From: Mycolicibacterium sphagni
Lineage (GTDB): Bacteria; Actinomycetota; Actinomycetes; Mycobacteriales; Mycobacteriaceae
Length of the DNA stretch: 53,106 nt
Assembly (NCBI RefSeq): GCF_013337765.1
Contig: NZ_VBSB01000016.1
Span: forward strand, 1 to 53,106
Reading direction: 5' to 3'
Positions 1 through 7,282 of the stretch are shown piece by piece (the first letter of the stretch is position 1; each line of letters starts with the position of its first letter). Below the pieces are notes generated by a model. The model did no database searches. It saw only the letters and a program-made list of their open reading frames with translations, and was not told the origin of the DNA. The position numbers and the translations under genes are program-made.

Positions 1-31
1 CCAGCACCAACAGCCACCACCACAACCAAAA

Positions 32-297
32 TCACGCCGTATCCCCCGGGGGCACGCTCCGTCCGTCGAGGGCGACGAAGCTGCACGCCGAGGTCGGTTC
101 CGGGTCGTACACCGTGCGCCCACACCTCTGGCAGGTAAAGCTGCGATGCGGCCCGATGCCAAGCCGTGCGCAGTTGGCGCATTGCTGGGTCCGACGAGGA
201 CTCGACGAACGCCGCGAAAGGGATGCCCCGCAGGGCATCGCTCAGGCGGGCCTGGTTCGGCGTAGCCCTTCAGTGTCCGTTTGAGCCGACGCTCCAC
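32..297 (-). pseudogene. Frameshifted small zinc-ribbon protein
   Basis: Two reading frames together make one convincing small Zn-binding protein. From a GTG at 297 one frame reads CPAGHPF followed by RRVLVGPSN. After a shift near position 175-190 another frame reads CANC, then GPHRSFTCQRCGR, and stops at 32. Small actinobacterial proteins of this type have a CxxGHP start, a VLVG strand and a final CxxC knuckle, so the halves belong together. An ATG at 238 opens only the second frame and has no good ribosome site. The role is unknown. A sequencing error is as likely as a real frameshift, and the whole call could be chance. Confidence 0.4.
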
Positions 298-518
298 TGT
301 TCGATCATATGTTCCCCAGGGTTCGGGCGGCGGCCCCTGGCTCGGCTCCTAGGGCGACCCGTCTCAGCTGCTGACTGCGAAGTTGGCGTTGCTGGTGGAC
401 CTCCGCCCCCACAGTGCGCGAATGTACGTGTCGTTGGGCCTGCCGTGCCGCCCAATCCAATCTTGACCCAGCCCATTTCCCTCGGGAGATCTGCGCCAAC
501 CGACTTGGAGCACCACAT

Positions 519-1370
519 ATGACGACCGTGATCGGAAAACCGCTGGCCTGGGGGCGCATCAGCGCTGCGAGCGACTCATCAGAAGCGGTCGGCTGCCCCG
601 TTGACGAGGACAGCCACTCCGCGGCTGTTCCCCACCCCGCTGGCGACCGGATGCAACAGCAAGCCGCCCGGCTCTCGCTGGTCCGTCTTACCAGGACGAC
701 GGCGGTGGCCATCACGATCCTCATCGGGGCGGCGAGCTTCGTGCTGTCATTCGCCTCGTTGTGCGATCTCGCCGCGCGTACGGTCTGGCCTGGGCACCTC
801 GCTTGGCTGTGGCCGGTGATCGTCGATGGTGCGATCGTGCTGGCGACGATGGCTCTGGTGGCCTTCTCCGCGTATCCCGAGCAGCGCAGTGCGCGGCGCT
901 ACTTCTGGACCCTGCTGATCGTTGGGGCAGCGGTCAGCGTGAGCGGCAATGCCCTCCACGCGATGATTTATCGATCACTGCCGGTCTGGCCGGTGGGCTC
1001 TTGGCTCGCGGCGGCAATCGCGTGCGTGCCCCCTATTGCCTTGGTCGGCGCGACCCACGCTCTGTCCCTCTTGTGGCGGTTCACCCCGTACGAAAAGACT
1101 GATGAGCAAGCAGAACTCAAGGACAGCGCCATGGCCCTGGCTGCCGAACGTCTCGACCGCTGGGATGCAGTAGCCGCGGCGATCCACGAGCGAGGCCTGA
1201 TGACGTCGTATCCCACCGCGACGATCGTCGAGATACTGCGTTTGCTTCACGACCATCAGCCGCCCCTGCCGCTGCGTCAGATCGGCGAACAGGCCGGTGT
1301 CCGCCACGACGCCGTGGCGCGGATCCGCGACGCGGCCAGGACCGTTCTGGATCGTACCGACCAGGACTGA
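519..1370 (+). CDS. DUF2637-like membrane protein with C-terminal winged-helix-like tail
   Basis: A 283-aa protein. The ATG at 519 is chosen because GGAG lies at 507-510; a longer GTG start at 414 lacks this. About residues 55-175 contain four hydrophobic helices (one runs AVAITILIGAASFVLSFASL) in the pattern of the DUF2637 family, common on actinobacterial plasmids and integrative elements and related by layout to Streptomyces Spd spread proteins. About residues 225-283 are soluble and resemble a winged helix-turn-helix (LPLRQIGEQAGVRHDAVARI), so this may be a membrane-tethered DNA binder. It precedes a parS-like palindrome and parB. Function is unproven; conjugal spread, partition or entry exclusion are all possible. 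Confidence 0.65.
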   Translation: MTTVIGKPLAWGRISAASDSSEAVGCPVDEDSHSAAVPHPAGDRMQQQAARLSLVRLTRTTAVAITILIGAASFVLSFASLCDLAARTVWPGHLAWLWPVIVDGAIVLATMALVAFSAYPEQRSARRYFWTLLIVGAAVSVSGNALHAMIYRSLPVWPVGSWLAAAIACVPPIALVGATHALSLLWRFTPYEKTDEQAELKDSAMALAAERLDRWDAVAAAIHERGLMTSYPTATIVEILRLLHDHQPPLPLRQIGEQAGVRHDAVARIRDAARTVLDRTDQD

Positions 1371-1428
1371 CCAAACGACGACCCGATTGGGCCCCGAAGT
1401 GGCGACCGCGCTGTCGGCGTCCCCGGGC

Positions 1429-1447
1429 GTGATGCACGGTGCATCAC
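1429..1447. promoter_or_regulatory. parS-like palindrome, copy 1
   Basis: A perfect 19-bp palindrome with 9-bp arms around a central G (core TGATGCACGGTGCATCA). It lies about 120 bp upstream of parB. The same core recurs at 3172, 3205, 3251, 3385 and 4633, all inside the partition locus, which points to ParB binding sites (centromere) or an operator that represses the par genes. Confidence 0.7.
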
Positions 1448-1540
1448 CTGCGCGGGAGAAGCACTAAACGCGGCAACCTCACCCACTAGCCGCGTGTTGT
1501 TCGCTGCGGATCAGTGTCCATCCCGTTAAGGTGACCGAGT

Positions 1541-1555
1541 ACATGTATTGCATGT
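1541..1555. promoter_or_regulatory. Short inverted repeat in the parB leader
   Basis: ACATG-TATTG-CATGT, an inverted repeat with 5-bp arms, sits 13 bp before the parB start codon and partly overlaps the sequence leading to its ribosome site (GGGAG at 1558-1562). It could be an operator for autoregulation. It is short and could be chance. Confidence 0.25.
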
Positions 1556-1567
1556 TGGGAGTGTTGG

Positions 1568-3163
1568 ATGGCAACAGGAAATGTGACCGCGGCGAAGCGG
1601 GCGGGCGCTCGTAAGACCGCGAATAAGCTTGCCCGCTTCGCGGGCGGTCCAGAGACGTCGGAATTCCTTGCGGCCGCACAAGACATCGACTTAGCGGGTG
1701 GGATCACCGCGGGGTTGGCGTCGCTGGCTGCAGCAGACGGTCAGCGGTTCATCAATGCGCCCACGGAGGCGATTGCCCCGCACCCCTACAACGCTCCCAC
1801 TCGATCCGTACCGCAGCCCGACAACCCGCGATGGATCGAGTTGGTCGGCTCGGTGCGGGCTGCAGGCGTGCAGGTTCCGATCCTTGTTGTCAGTCGTGCG
1901 GCTTTCGTCCGGGCCCGTCCAGAGCTCGAGCCGTCGTTGGAGCCTGCGACCCGCTATGTGATCATCTACGGGCACCGTCGACGGGCGGCTGCTCTTGAGG
2001 CCGGCCTGGCCACGGTTCCGGCGGTCATTGATGACTCAGCGATGGTCGACGGTGGCGATCTCGATGCGATGACCATCGAGAATCTTGGCCGTGAGGACCT
2101 TACCGAGTTTGAACAGGCGGAGGTGTTCGCGCGATACAGCGAGGCCGGGTTCAGTCAGCGCGACATTGCCGGCAAGCTCGGCGTGAACCAGTCCACGGTG
2201 TCGCGGAGACTGAACTTGCTTCTGCTGTGCCCCGAGGTGCGTGCGGCAGTGGAGAGCGGCAAGATCAAACACACCGAGGCAGCCGAGCTGGCCGGCAAAC
2301 TGCCCTATGGTCCCCGTCGGCCGTGGCAGCAAGACGTCCAGGACGAGCAGGACTCCGACAGTCGGCGAGCCGATCAAGTAGCTGCCTGCGATCTCGTGGC
2401 CACGGGCGCGACACTTAAGCGCGCCGCTGAGCGCGTGCTCGCAGAGCGTCGCGCGCGCCAGCGCGCAGCATCCGAAGGGGTTGAGATCATCAATCCCCGC
2501 GAACGTTTTGGTGCTGATTATCAGCAATACGCGATCGAATCACCTGCCATGGTAGCGGGACAGCGGGTCGTTGGAGCGATTGACGAGCTCCAGGGCGGCC
2601 TGGTGTATTACCCGGCTGCCGTCCAGCCAGCGCAGCGCGAGGCTCCGCAGACGGGCGCCGCAAGGGACGGCGCGCCGGCTCGACAGCGCACCGCCGCGAG
2701 TCGAGCGCGGCTGCTGGTGTGCCCGCGCCTGGTTGCCAGTCCCCCGCCACGGGAGAAACTGCTGCCGCTGTTGGCCGGCCAATATGCATCCGGGATTGCC
2801 GCGCTCGGCGGCAGTCAGGCCGGATGGAAGCTCGCCTTCGATCTCAGCCGTTCTGCGGGTCTTTCCAGTGCCGAATATTCCGATGTCGGGACGTTCCGCG
2901 CTGCTGCCAGCGCGGCGGTGACGCTGAAATGCCAGCTTGAAGTTGCCTGGGCATGTGCGGTCGCAGCATTCGAACTACACGCCGCAGACAAGGCACGGAA
3001 CCGGTGGGATCACCTCGATGTCGCCTATGTTCAGCTGCTGCAGGATCGCGCGGGTTACTCCCCTACCCCATGGGAGCTCGAGCGCATCGCGGCGGCTACA
3101 GGCGGGGCAAATGGCAACGGGGGCCCCAGTGAACCCCTCTCCACCTGCAGTGATGGCGAATAG
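1568..3163 (+). CDS. parB: ParB-family partition protein (centromere-binding CTPase)
   Basis: A 531-aa ParB/Spo0J-type protein, starting at ATG 1568 behind GGGAG. Residues about 65-180 are the ParB N-terminal domain, with the arginine patch GHRRR at 135-139 (the CTP/DNA-clamp motif) and ENLGREDLT at 171-179. A helix-turn-helix follows at about 193-217 (FSQRDIAGKLGVNQSTVSRR). The roughly 300-residue C-terminal part is longer than in chromosomal ParB and not recognised; it may carry dimerisation or plasmid-specific functions. It should load on the nearby parS-like palindromes and act with the ParA at 3493. The order parB before parA is the reverse of the usual operon, and a 329-bp palindrome-rich spacer separates them. 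Confidence 0.9.
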   Translation: MATGNVTAAKRAGARKTANKLARFAGGPETSEFLAAAQDIDLAGGITAGLASLAAADGQRFINAPTEAIAPHPYNAPTRSVPQPDNPRWIELVGSVRAAGVQVPILVVSRAAFVRARPELEPSLEPATRYVIIYGHRRRAAALEAGLATVPAVIDDSAMVDGGDLDAMTIENLGREDLTEFEQAEVFARYSEAGFSQRDIAGKLGVNQSTVSRRLNLLLLCPEVRAAVESGKIKHTEAAELAGKLPYGPRRPWQQDVQDEQDSDSRRADQVAACDLVATGATLKRAAERVLAERRARQRAASEGVEIINPRERFGADYQQYAIESPAMVAGQRVVGAIDELQGGLVYYPAAVQPAQREAPQTGAARDGAPARQRTAASRARLLVCPRLVASPPPREKLLPLLAGQYASGIAALGGSQAGWKLAFDLSRSAGLSSAEYSDVGTFRAAASAAVTLKCQLEVAWACAVAAFELHAADKARNRWDHLDVAYVQLLQDRAGYSPTPWELERIAAATGGANGNGGPSEPLSTCSDGE

Positions 3164-3171
3164 CTCGAGTA

Positions 3172-3188
3172 TGATGCACCATGCATCA
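3172..3188. promoter_or_regulatory. parS-like palindrome, copy 2
   Basis: TGATGCACCATGCATCA, starting 9 bp after the parB stop. One arm differs by one base from the consensus, so it may be a weaker site. Confidence 0.6.
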
Positions 3189-3204
3189 CTGTCCCAGATT
3201 CCTC

Positions 3205-3221
3205 TGATGCACGGTGCATCA
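3205..3221. promoter_or_regulatory. parS-like palindrome, copy 3
   Basis: A perfect match to TGATGCACGGTGCATCA in the parB-parA spacer. Its start is 33 bp from the start of copy 2 and 46 bp from that of copy 4. Confidence 0.65.
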
Positions 3222-3248
3222 CCGCCCGCCCGCCCGCGGCCACCAGGT

Positions 3249-3269
3249 GGTGATGCACGGTGCATCACC
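3249..3269. promoter_or_regulatory. parS-like palindrome, copy 4
   Basis: The core TGATGCACGGTGCATCA at 3251-3267 is extended by two pairing bases on each side, giving a perfect 21-bp palindrome. It is in the parB-parA spacer. Confidence 0.65.
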
Positions 3270-3384
3270 GAGTCAGCAGCATGGCGCGGATGGTCGAGCG
3301 CAGCGCATCCCGTCCGGACGCCGAGCTCACTCGCGGCCGCTCAGCAGGTGCCCGAGCCCGGCGGCGCCACTCCTCTAGCGTTAC

Positions 3385-3401
3385 CGATGCACGGTGCATC
3401 A
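3385..3401. promoter_or_regulatory. parS-like palindrome, copy 5
   Basis: CGATGCACGGTGCATCA: the outermost base of the left arm differs from the consensus. It lies about 90 bp before the parA start. The 3164-3492 spacer holds nothing else that I can support as a gene. Confidence 0.6.
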
Positions 3402-3492
3402 CTATCCGTAAAACCGCCATCAGACCGAGCTTCGCACCTAAACCATGGCCGCCACCATCTGGTCTAGCCCGACACCAAAAGGAGCACTACGC

Positions 3493-4365
3493 ATGGGCAC
3501 GACTTACGCCTTCGCCAGCCTGGCAGGTAGCACAGGAAAGACCACCACGGTTGTGACCCTAGGTACGCAACTCGCGCTGGAGGGGCTGCGGACCCGCATT
3601 GTCGACCTGGATAGCCAGGCCAACGCCAGCACCTGGTTGGGCTACGAAGACACCCACGGCAAGACCGTGGCAGACATCCTTCGCAACGAAGCGAGCCTGG
3701 CAGAGGTCGAGCTTCCCGGCCGCGTCATCAAGGGAGTCGATGCCGACGATGAGCCGATCGTGGGCGAGATCCCGAACTTGACACTCGTGCCGGCACGGCG
3801 CTCCACGCTCGACAAGATCATGATCGAGCTGGCCGCCGACCAGGGTGGAGTGCTGCGACTGCGCAACGCCCTCGCCCAAGCCGATCCGGTCGACGTCACC
3901 TTGATCGATTGCCCGGGAACCATGTCGACCCTTGTGGTCGCGGGGATCCTCGCCACGAGCGTCAGCGAGCGCGACACGAGTGCCGGTGGATGGGGCGTCA
4001 TCGCGTGCACGAAGCCTGCCTACAAGGAGAGCCGCGGTATTCCCGACTTGGAGCAGCAGCTGCATATCCTGCGCGAGACGTACCGCATGGATTTGCGCCT
4101 GTTAGCGATCGTGCCGTGCGTGGTGCCGCCTGAAAACGCGGGCCGCGTCTACATCGACCAGATGGAAGATCTACGGGAGCTTTACGACACACTCGTTACC
4201 CCTGGTGTGCGGCGTGCCGGCATTGTTGACGAGGCGTTCGTCAACGCCACTCCCCTGCCGCTGTATGGATACCGGGCCCGTGGGATCAGTGAGGATTACC
4301 GTGTCGTCAAGGATTACCTCGCCGACTCACTTGGCCTGTTCAACCGCAGGACTGTCGCGGCATGA
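3493..4365 (+). CDS. parA: ParA-family partition ATPase
   Basis: A 290-aa ParA/Soj-like ATPase. ATG 3493 is chosen because AAAAGGAG lies just upstream; an in-frame upstream start at 3445 has no such site. The P-loop is AGSTGKTTT at about 11-19, with RIVDLDSQAN (Walker A' region) at about 36-45 and TLIDCPG (Walker B) further on. The signature lysine normally heading the deviant Walker A of this family (KGGxGKT) is replaced by Ala11, which is unusual. It should drive plasmid segregation over the nucleoid with ParB. The stop overlaps the next start as ATGA. Confidence 0.85.
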   Translation: MGTTYAFASLAGSTGKTTTVVTLGTQLALEGLRTRIVDLDSQANASTWLGYEDTHGKTVADILRNEASLAEVELPGRVIKGVDADDEPIVGEIPNLTLVPARRSTLDKIMIELAADQGGVLRLRNALAQADPVDVTLIDCPGTMSTLVVAGILATSVSERDTSAGGWGVIACTKPAYKESRGIPDLEQQLHILRETYRMDLRLLAIVPCVVPPENAGRVYIDQMEDLRELYDTLVTPGVRRAGIVDEAFVNATPLPLYGYRARGISEDYRVVKDYLADSLGLFNRRTVAA

Positions 4366-4631
4366 CACGTCAGACACACGACCGACCGACAGGGGGTGAC
4401 GATCCGTCCGTCGGACCCGGGCGCACGACCGTCAATGTCAGCGCAGAACTCTTGGCGCTCTCTCGTGCCGCCGTCCGCCTGGTCCGCGCCACGACCGGCC
4501 GAGCGTACTCGCTGCGACAATTCACCGAAGAAGCCTTTGCGGCTCAGATTCAGACGATCGCTGATACCTATAACGATGGCCGCGCCATTTGGCCCGACGA
4601 CACGCCTTTGGAAAAGGGGCGCTCGGCTTAG
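4362..4631 (+). CDS. Small ribbon-helix-helix-like partition-locus protein
   Basis: An 89-aa protein translationally coupled to parA by an ATGA overlap. After a disordered head, residues 21-30 (RTTVNVSAEL) could be the DNA-binding beta strand, followed by two helices, about 31-46 and 50-70, as in ribbon-helix-helix proteins such as ParG or Arc. In many plasmids such a protein is the autorepressor or second centromere binder. A parS-like palindrome begins at its stop codon. Its exact role beside a full-size ParB is not known. Confidence 0.65.
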   Translation: MTRQTHDRPTGGDDPSVGPGRTTVNVSAELLALSRAAVRLVRATTGRAYSLRQFTEEAFAAQIQTIADTYNDGRAIWPDDTPLEKGRSA

Positions 4632-4651
4632 TGATGCACCGTGCATCACTA
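4629..4651. promoter_or_regulatory. parS-like palindrome, copy 6
   Basis: A perfect 23-bp palindrome with core TGATGCACCGTGCATCA (centre C instead of G). It begins at the stop codon of the RHH gene and closes the partition locus, so the palindromes bracket parB, parA and the RHH gene. Confidence 0.65.
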
Positions 4652-5065
4652 GGCGTTGACCGCGGGTGGCCGCTTCGATCGTGACTGACTGGCTCACCGT
4701 GGCAAGCCCCGGTGGGGGAGAGGCGTCACACCCGACTCGCCGGGCAAAGGCGCGGTGCTTACTGTTCGCGGTGTTAGCTGGCGCCCGTGAGAGTCCGCAC
4801 CGAGCTAACATTCGTACCTGCATTCCGTCACAGTGACATAACACGACACCGTACTGCATGGGCGTGGTGGTGTTTGGCCCATTCCAGGCGACCCTGCGTC
4901 GGATGCCGCGCTGCTTATCCGGACAGAAATGTGCTGCGCCGCACGGTGTTTCAGAGGTCGGTGTGGCTTCGATGGGGGAGTGGGTGCCTGGGTGCCTTCT
5001 GCTCAGCAGAGCGGGTCCGACGTCCGCTCGGACGGTGCAGATCTGAACCCCTCGACTGGCGGCTG
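4652..5065. other. Non-coding gap between par locus and toxin-antitoxin genes
   Basis: About 410 bp between convergent genes with no supported coding frame. It contains a perfect 11-bp palindrome GTCACAGTGAC at 4827-4837 and an inverted repeat GTTAGCT (4773-4779) / AGCTAAC (4803-4809). Neither has a clear terminator T-run. I see no RNA gene here. Confidence 0.3.
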
Positions 5066-5686
5066 TTACGGAACGATTCGCAGCGTGCCGGTCGAGGGCG
5101 GCGGCAGGACCGTGAGCCCGGCGCGACGGCACGCTTCCGCACCGAGTGTGGGGCTGGGGTCCTCGGGCCAAGGTTTGGCACCTTCGGCGTCGAATACGGC
5201 GTAGGCGTTGGCCTGGGCGATGGTGGTGAATCTCGACTCGTAGACGATGCCGCGCAGTCCGAAGTCGTAGAATTTGTTGGCCCACAGGCGGGTCAGGGCG
5301 TAGCCGCGGCCGGCGTAGGTGGCGACTTCGCGGGTCATGCCAAACCGTGTGGCTTTTGTGTGGCAGGTGTCCGCAACGCGGCCGCCGCGTTGTACGGCGA
5401 GGGTCGAGACTCGTGTTTCATCGGCCCACCCATGGGAAACCACGCCGGTGGTGGGGCCGAGGCGCTCGCGCAACGCCGTTTCTTCGTCGACGGCCAGGTA
5501 GCAGGTGCCGTTAGGCGCGTCCAGATTGAATCGCCCCCCGGTGTCGCTAGCAAACCACCATGCCCCGAAGTCGCGGTGATGGGCGCGGTAGAGTTCTCCG
5601 CCCTTTCGGAGCCGCCGTACAGGGAATCCGGTGAGGTCGGCCGTAGGTTTTCGTAACCCAAGCCTTCGGCGGCCTACCGGCGCCAT
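5066..5686 (-). CDS. RES-domain toxin (NAD+ degrading family)
   Basis: A 206-aa RES-family protein. The RES fold is seen from about residue 30: LYRAHH, then GGRFNLDAP and CYLAVDEETALRERLG, with conserved Arg, Asn and Glu in the usual order. The middle and C-terminal parts (GRGYALTRLWANKFYD, then GIVYESR) fit as well. RES toxins such as M. tuberculosis MbcT break down NAD+ by phosphorolysis and arrest or kill the cell unless bound by their partner. The start overlaps the antitoxin gene by 13 bp, so the pair is one operon transcribed leftwards, antitoxin first. Confidence 0.8.
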   Translation of the reverse strand: MAPVGRRRLGLRKPTADLTGFPVRRLRKGGELYRAHHRDFGAWWFASDTGGRFNLDAPNGTCYLAVDEETALRERLGPTTGVVSHGWADETRVSTLAVQRGGRVADTCHTKATRFGMTREVATYAGRGYALTRLWANKFYDFGLRGIVYESRFTTIAQANAYAVFDAEGAKPWPEDPSPTLGAEACRRAGLTVLPPPSTGTLRIVP

Positions 5687-6462
5687 CGAGCGGCGGTGTG
5701 CTCAGCAAACTCCTGGACGATCTTGGTGTCTCCGGACTGGAGTGCCTGCGCGGGCGTGCGGTCGTTCAGCTCGTCGACCGGTGTATTCATCCACAGTGCG
5801 ACTTGCCAGCGGTCTGTCGTGGCGCTGGTCATCGTGTCGAGGATGTGAGCCAGGCCTGCGACGCTGCTGCCGTCGGGATTGAACTGGCAGGTCGGAAACA
5901 CCACCGTTCCTTCCGCGGTCGGGCATGCAAGGAGCTTGCTGTGCTCGACACGCTTGCGGACGTCAGCAGCTGTGGTGCGCAGGCGGCGGGCGACCCCATC
6001 AACGTCGTAAAACGGGCCAGTAAATTCGTCGAACGGGTGGCTCGCGGGTAGGGCGCTGGCGAGCCATTCCGCGACGTCCCTGGGCGAACCAAGGGTGTGG
6101 ATATCGATGTCGGCGTTAGCAAGGCTGCCCAGGCGTGCCTGCAGAATGCCCCTCAAGGCTGACAGGACGGATTCGGCGAATTCATCGGCGCCCCACGTCT
6201 TCTCCGCTCGAGTCGTGCCCTGGCGACGGGGCAGGAGATCTTTGAGGGTCTTGACCACCGTGATCTCGGAACCCGTGGTGGAGTCGCCCCTTACCTCAAG
6301 CAGAACCTTGTGCCGGATACCCCTGGGGTCTCGGCGGGGGAGGAGCGCCCTGCGCTGCTTATCGAACTTGTGCATCCCGGTCTTGGCGCTCCGGACGACG
6401 ACGACTCCACGCTGTGTGGAGCTCTTTCCGAAAGTCCCGGATTCTGCGCTGTAGCGGGCCAT
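5674..6462 (-). CDS. Xre/MbcA/ParS-like antitoxin with long N-terminal extension
   Basis: A 262-aa protein. ATG 6462 is chosen because a strong AAGGAGG lies just upstream (6466-6472); a GTG 30 bases further up is weaker. The C-terminal 60 residues (WMNTPVDELNDRTPAQAL, then a GD pair) match the toxin-binding half of Xre/MbcA/ParS antitoxins. Residues about 140-175 (YDVDGVARRLRTTAADVRKR) look like a helix-turn-helix. About 120 N-terminal residues of unknown fold, rich in Arg/Lys, precede it, so it is about twice the usual length. It should neutralise the RES protein and repress the operon. Confidence 0.75.
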   Translation of the reverse strand: MARYSAESGTFGKSSTQRGVVVVRSAKTGMHKFDKQRRALLPRRDPRGIRHKVLLEVRGDSTTGSEITVVKTLKDLLPRRQGTTRAEKTWGADEFAESVLSALRGILQARLGSLANADIDIHTLGSPRDVAEWLASALPASHPFDEFTGPFYDVDGVARRLRTTAADVRKRVEHSKLLACPTAEGTVVFPTCQFNPDGSSVAGLAHILDTMTSATTDRWQVALWMNTPVDELNDRTPAQALQSGDTKIVQEFAEHTAARWRR

Positions 6463-6537
6463 CGCCCTCCTTCGGACACTGTGCTTCCACACCTTAGCCG
6501 CCCAAGCGGAGCCATGACGCGGTCGCGCGCTAAACAG

Positions 6538-6559
6538 GCCGGTCGGCTAGCCGGCCGGC
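6538..6559. repeat. 22-bp near-perfect palindrome centred on CTAG
   Basis: Positions 6538-6559 read the same on both strands except for one G-T position, with CTAG at the centre (6547-6550). It overlaps the stop codon of the coiled-coil gene and lies about 75 bp upstream of the antitoxin start. It could be a terminator stem for the former or an operator for the latter. There is no T-run. Confidence 0.3.
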
Positions 6560-7020
6560 GGTAGGGCTTTCGATGTTCTGCTCAGTGCCGCGACAACCTG
6601 GCTCATCGACTCAATGGTGGTTAGAAGTTCGGCGCGATCTTGCAGTAGCCGGTCGATCGTGGCCTGCAGCTCGTGTTCTCGGCGCCGGGATGCTTCGAGG
6701 TCGGCGCCCTGAAGCAGGAGTAGCTGCTCGAAATCTCGGGCGGGCTTGCTGGTCGCTGGGGGCCAGCTGCCAGTGCTCTCGAGGTACTGCTCGAAGCTGT
6801 CGGCGATGAGAAACCACGACGCGGTGCCCTTGCGGCCGGCGATGTGGCCTCGCTCGCTGTCGACGGGGGAGTCCTCGCGGCTCGCGAGGTCGGTCGCCCA
6901 GCGCTGGGTACGCTGCGCCAGGGCCGCGGCTTGCCCGGCCAGGTAGGCACGGCGACCTGAGGGGCTTATCACCTCACCGTATGCACCGTCCGGCCACGGC
7001 GAGCCCACCGGGCCGCTCAT
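6547..7020 (-). CDS. Hypothetical coiled-coil protein
   Basis: 157 aa, family not recognised. About residues 95-145 form a long charged helix with heptad spacing (DLEASRRREHELQATIDRLL and following), likely a coiled coil. About residues 20-85 are soluble, with RKGTASWFLIADSFEQYL, and could be a helix-turn-helix-like fold. It starts at ATG 7020 directly behind a candidate leaderless promoter and is divergent from the RHH-like gene at 7283. A DNA-binding or replication-accessory role is possible but unproven. Confidence 0.55.
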   Translation of the reverse strand: MSGPVGSPWPDGAYGEVISPSGRRAYLAGQAAALAQRTQRWATDLASREDSPVDSERGHIAGRKGTASWFLIADSFEQYLESTGSWPPATSKPARDFEQLLLLQGADLEASRRREHELQATIDRLLQDRAELLTTIESMSQVVAALSRTSKALPPAG

Positions 7021-7026
7021 CGGCAG

Positions 7027-7032
7027 AATTCT
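7027..7032 (-). promoter_or_regulatory. Candidate leaderless promoter (-10 box)
   Basis: On the minus strand TAGAAT matches the sigma-70-type -10 box at five of six bases and is followed by exactly 6 nt and then ATG 7020. Transcription would start at the start codon itself, giving a leaderless mRNA, a common arrangement in mycobacteria. Confidence 0.45.
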
Positions 7033-7121
7033 AGCGGATATGCAGAGATCTTCTGCCCTGAAGGCTAAAATTTCCGTATAGCAGGATCAAGAACGGTCGC
7101 TGACACGCCGACAGCGACTTC

Positions 7122-7131
7122 TTTCCGGAAA
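7122..7131. promoter_or_regulatory. TTTCCGGAAA palindrome, copy 1
   Basis: A perfect 10-bp palindrome in the divergent intergenic region 7021-7282. The half site TTTCCG also occurs at 7071-7076. It is a likely operator for the RHH-like protein encoded at 7283. Confidence 0.45.
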
Positions 7132-7213
7132 TCGACCGCGATCGCTTAAGCTAGAGCACAGCACAAGAACGGCCTTTGATCACCTCGTATTGGACTGAAG
7201 ATCACGGTGAGCG

Positions 7214-7244
7214 ATTTCGGAAATGACTTGACGGTTTCCGGAAA
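7214..7244. promoter_or_regulatory. Second operator cluster: ATTTCGGAAAT and TTTCCGGAAA
   Basis: ATTTCGGAAAT (7214-7224, 5-bp arms around G) and a second exact TTTCCGGAAA (7235-7244) lie 20 bp apart, two helical turns, and 38 bp before the 7283 start codon. A -35-like TTGACG (7228-7233) lies between them, so binding here would block the promoter. Confidence 0.45.
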
Positions 7245-7282
7245 GTATGGCTCAACCCTGATCCAGAGATAGGGGAGCAGCG

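Noticed and set aside
3164..3492. Palindrome array considered as CRISPR
   Set aside because: Units are 17-bp palindromes with irregular spacing and no constant-length unique spacers, and no cas genes are present. parS-like sites fit better.
4314..5285. 323-codon open frame on the minus strand
   Set aside because: It overlaps parA's end, the RHH gene and the RES toxin end in other frames, and its product is Arg/His-rich low-quality sequence. It exists because GC-rich DNA has few stops.
4787..5656. 289-codon open frame on the plus strand
   Set aside because: It lies over the clear RES toxin on the other strand. No ribosome site and no recognisable domain.
7228..7256. TTGACG as -35 of a full promoter for the 7283 gene
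   Set aside because: No -10 box at 16-19 bp spacing; TATGGC lies only 12 bp away. Kept only as part of the operator description.
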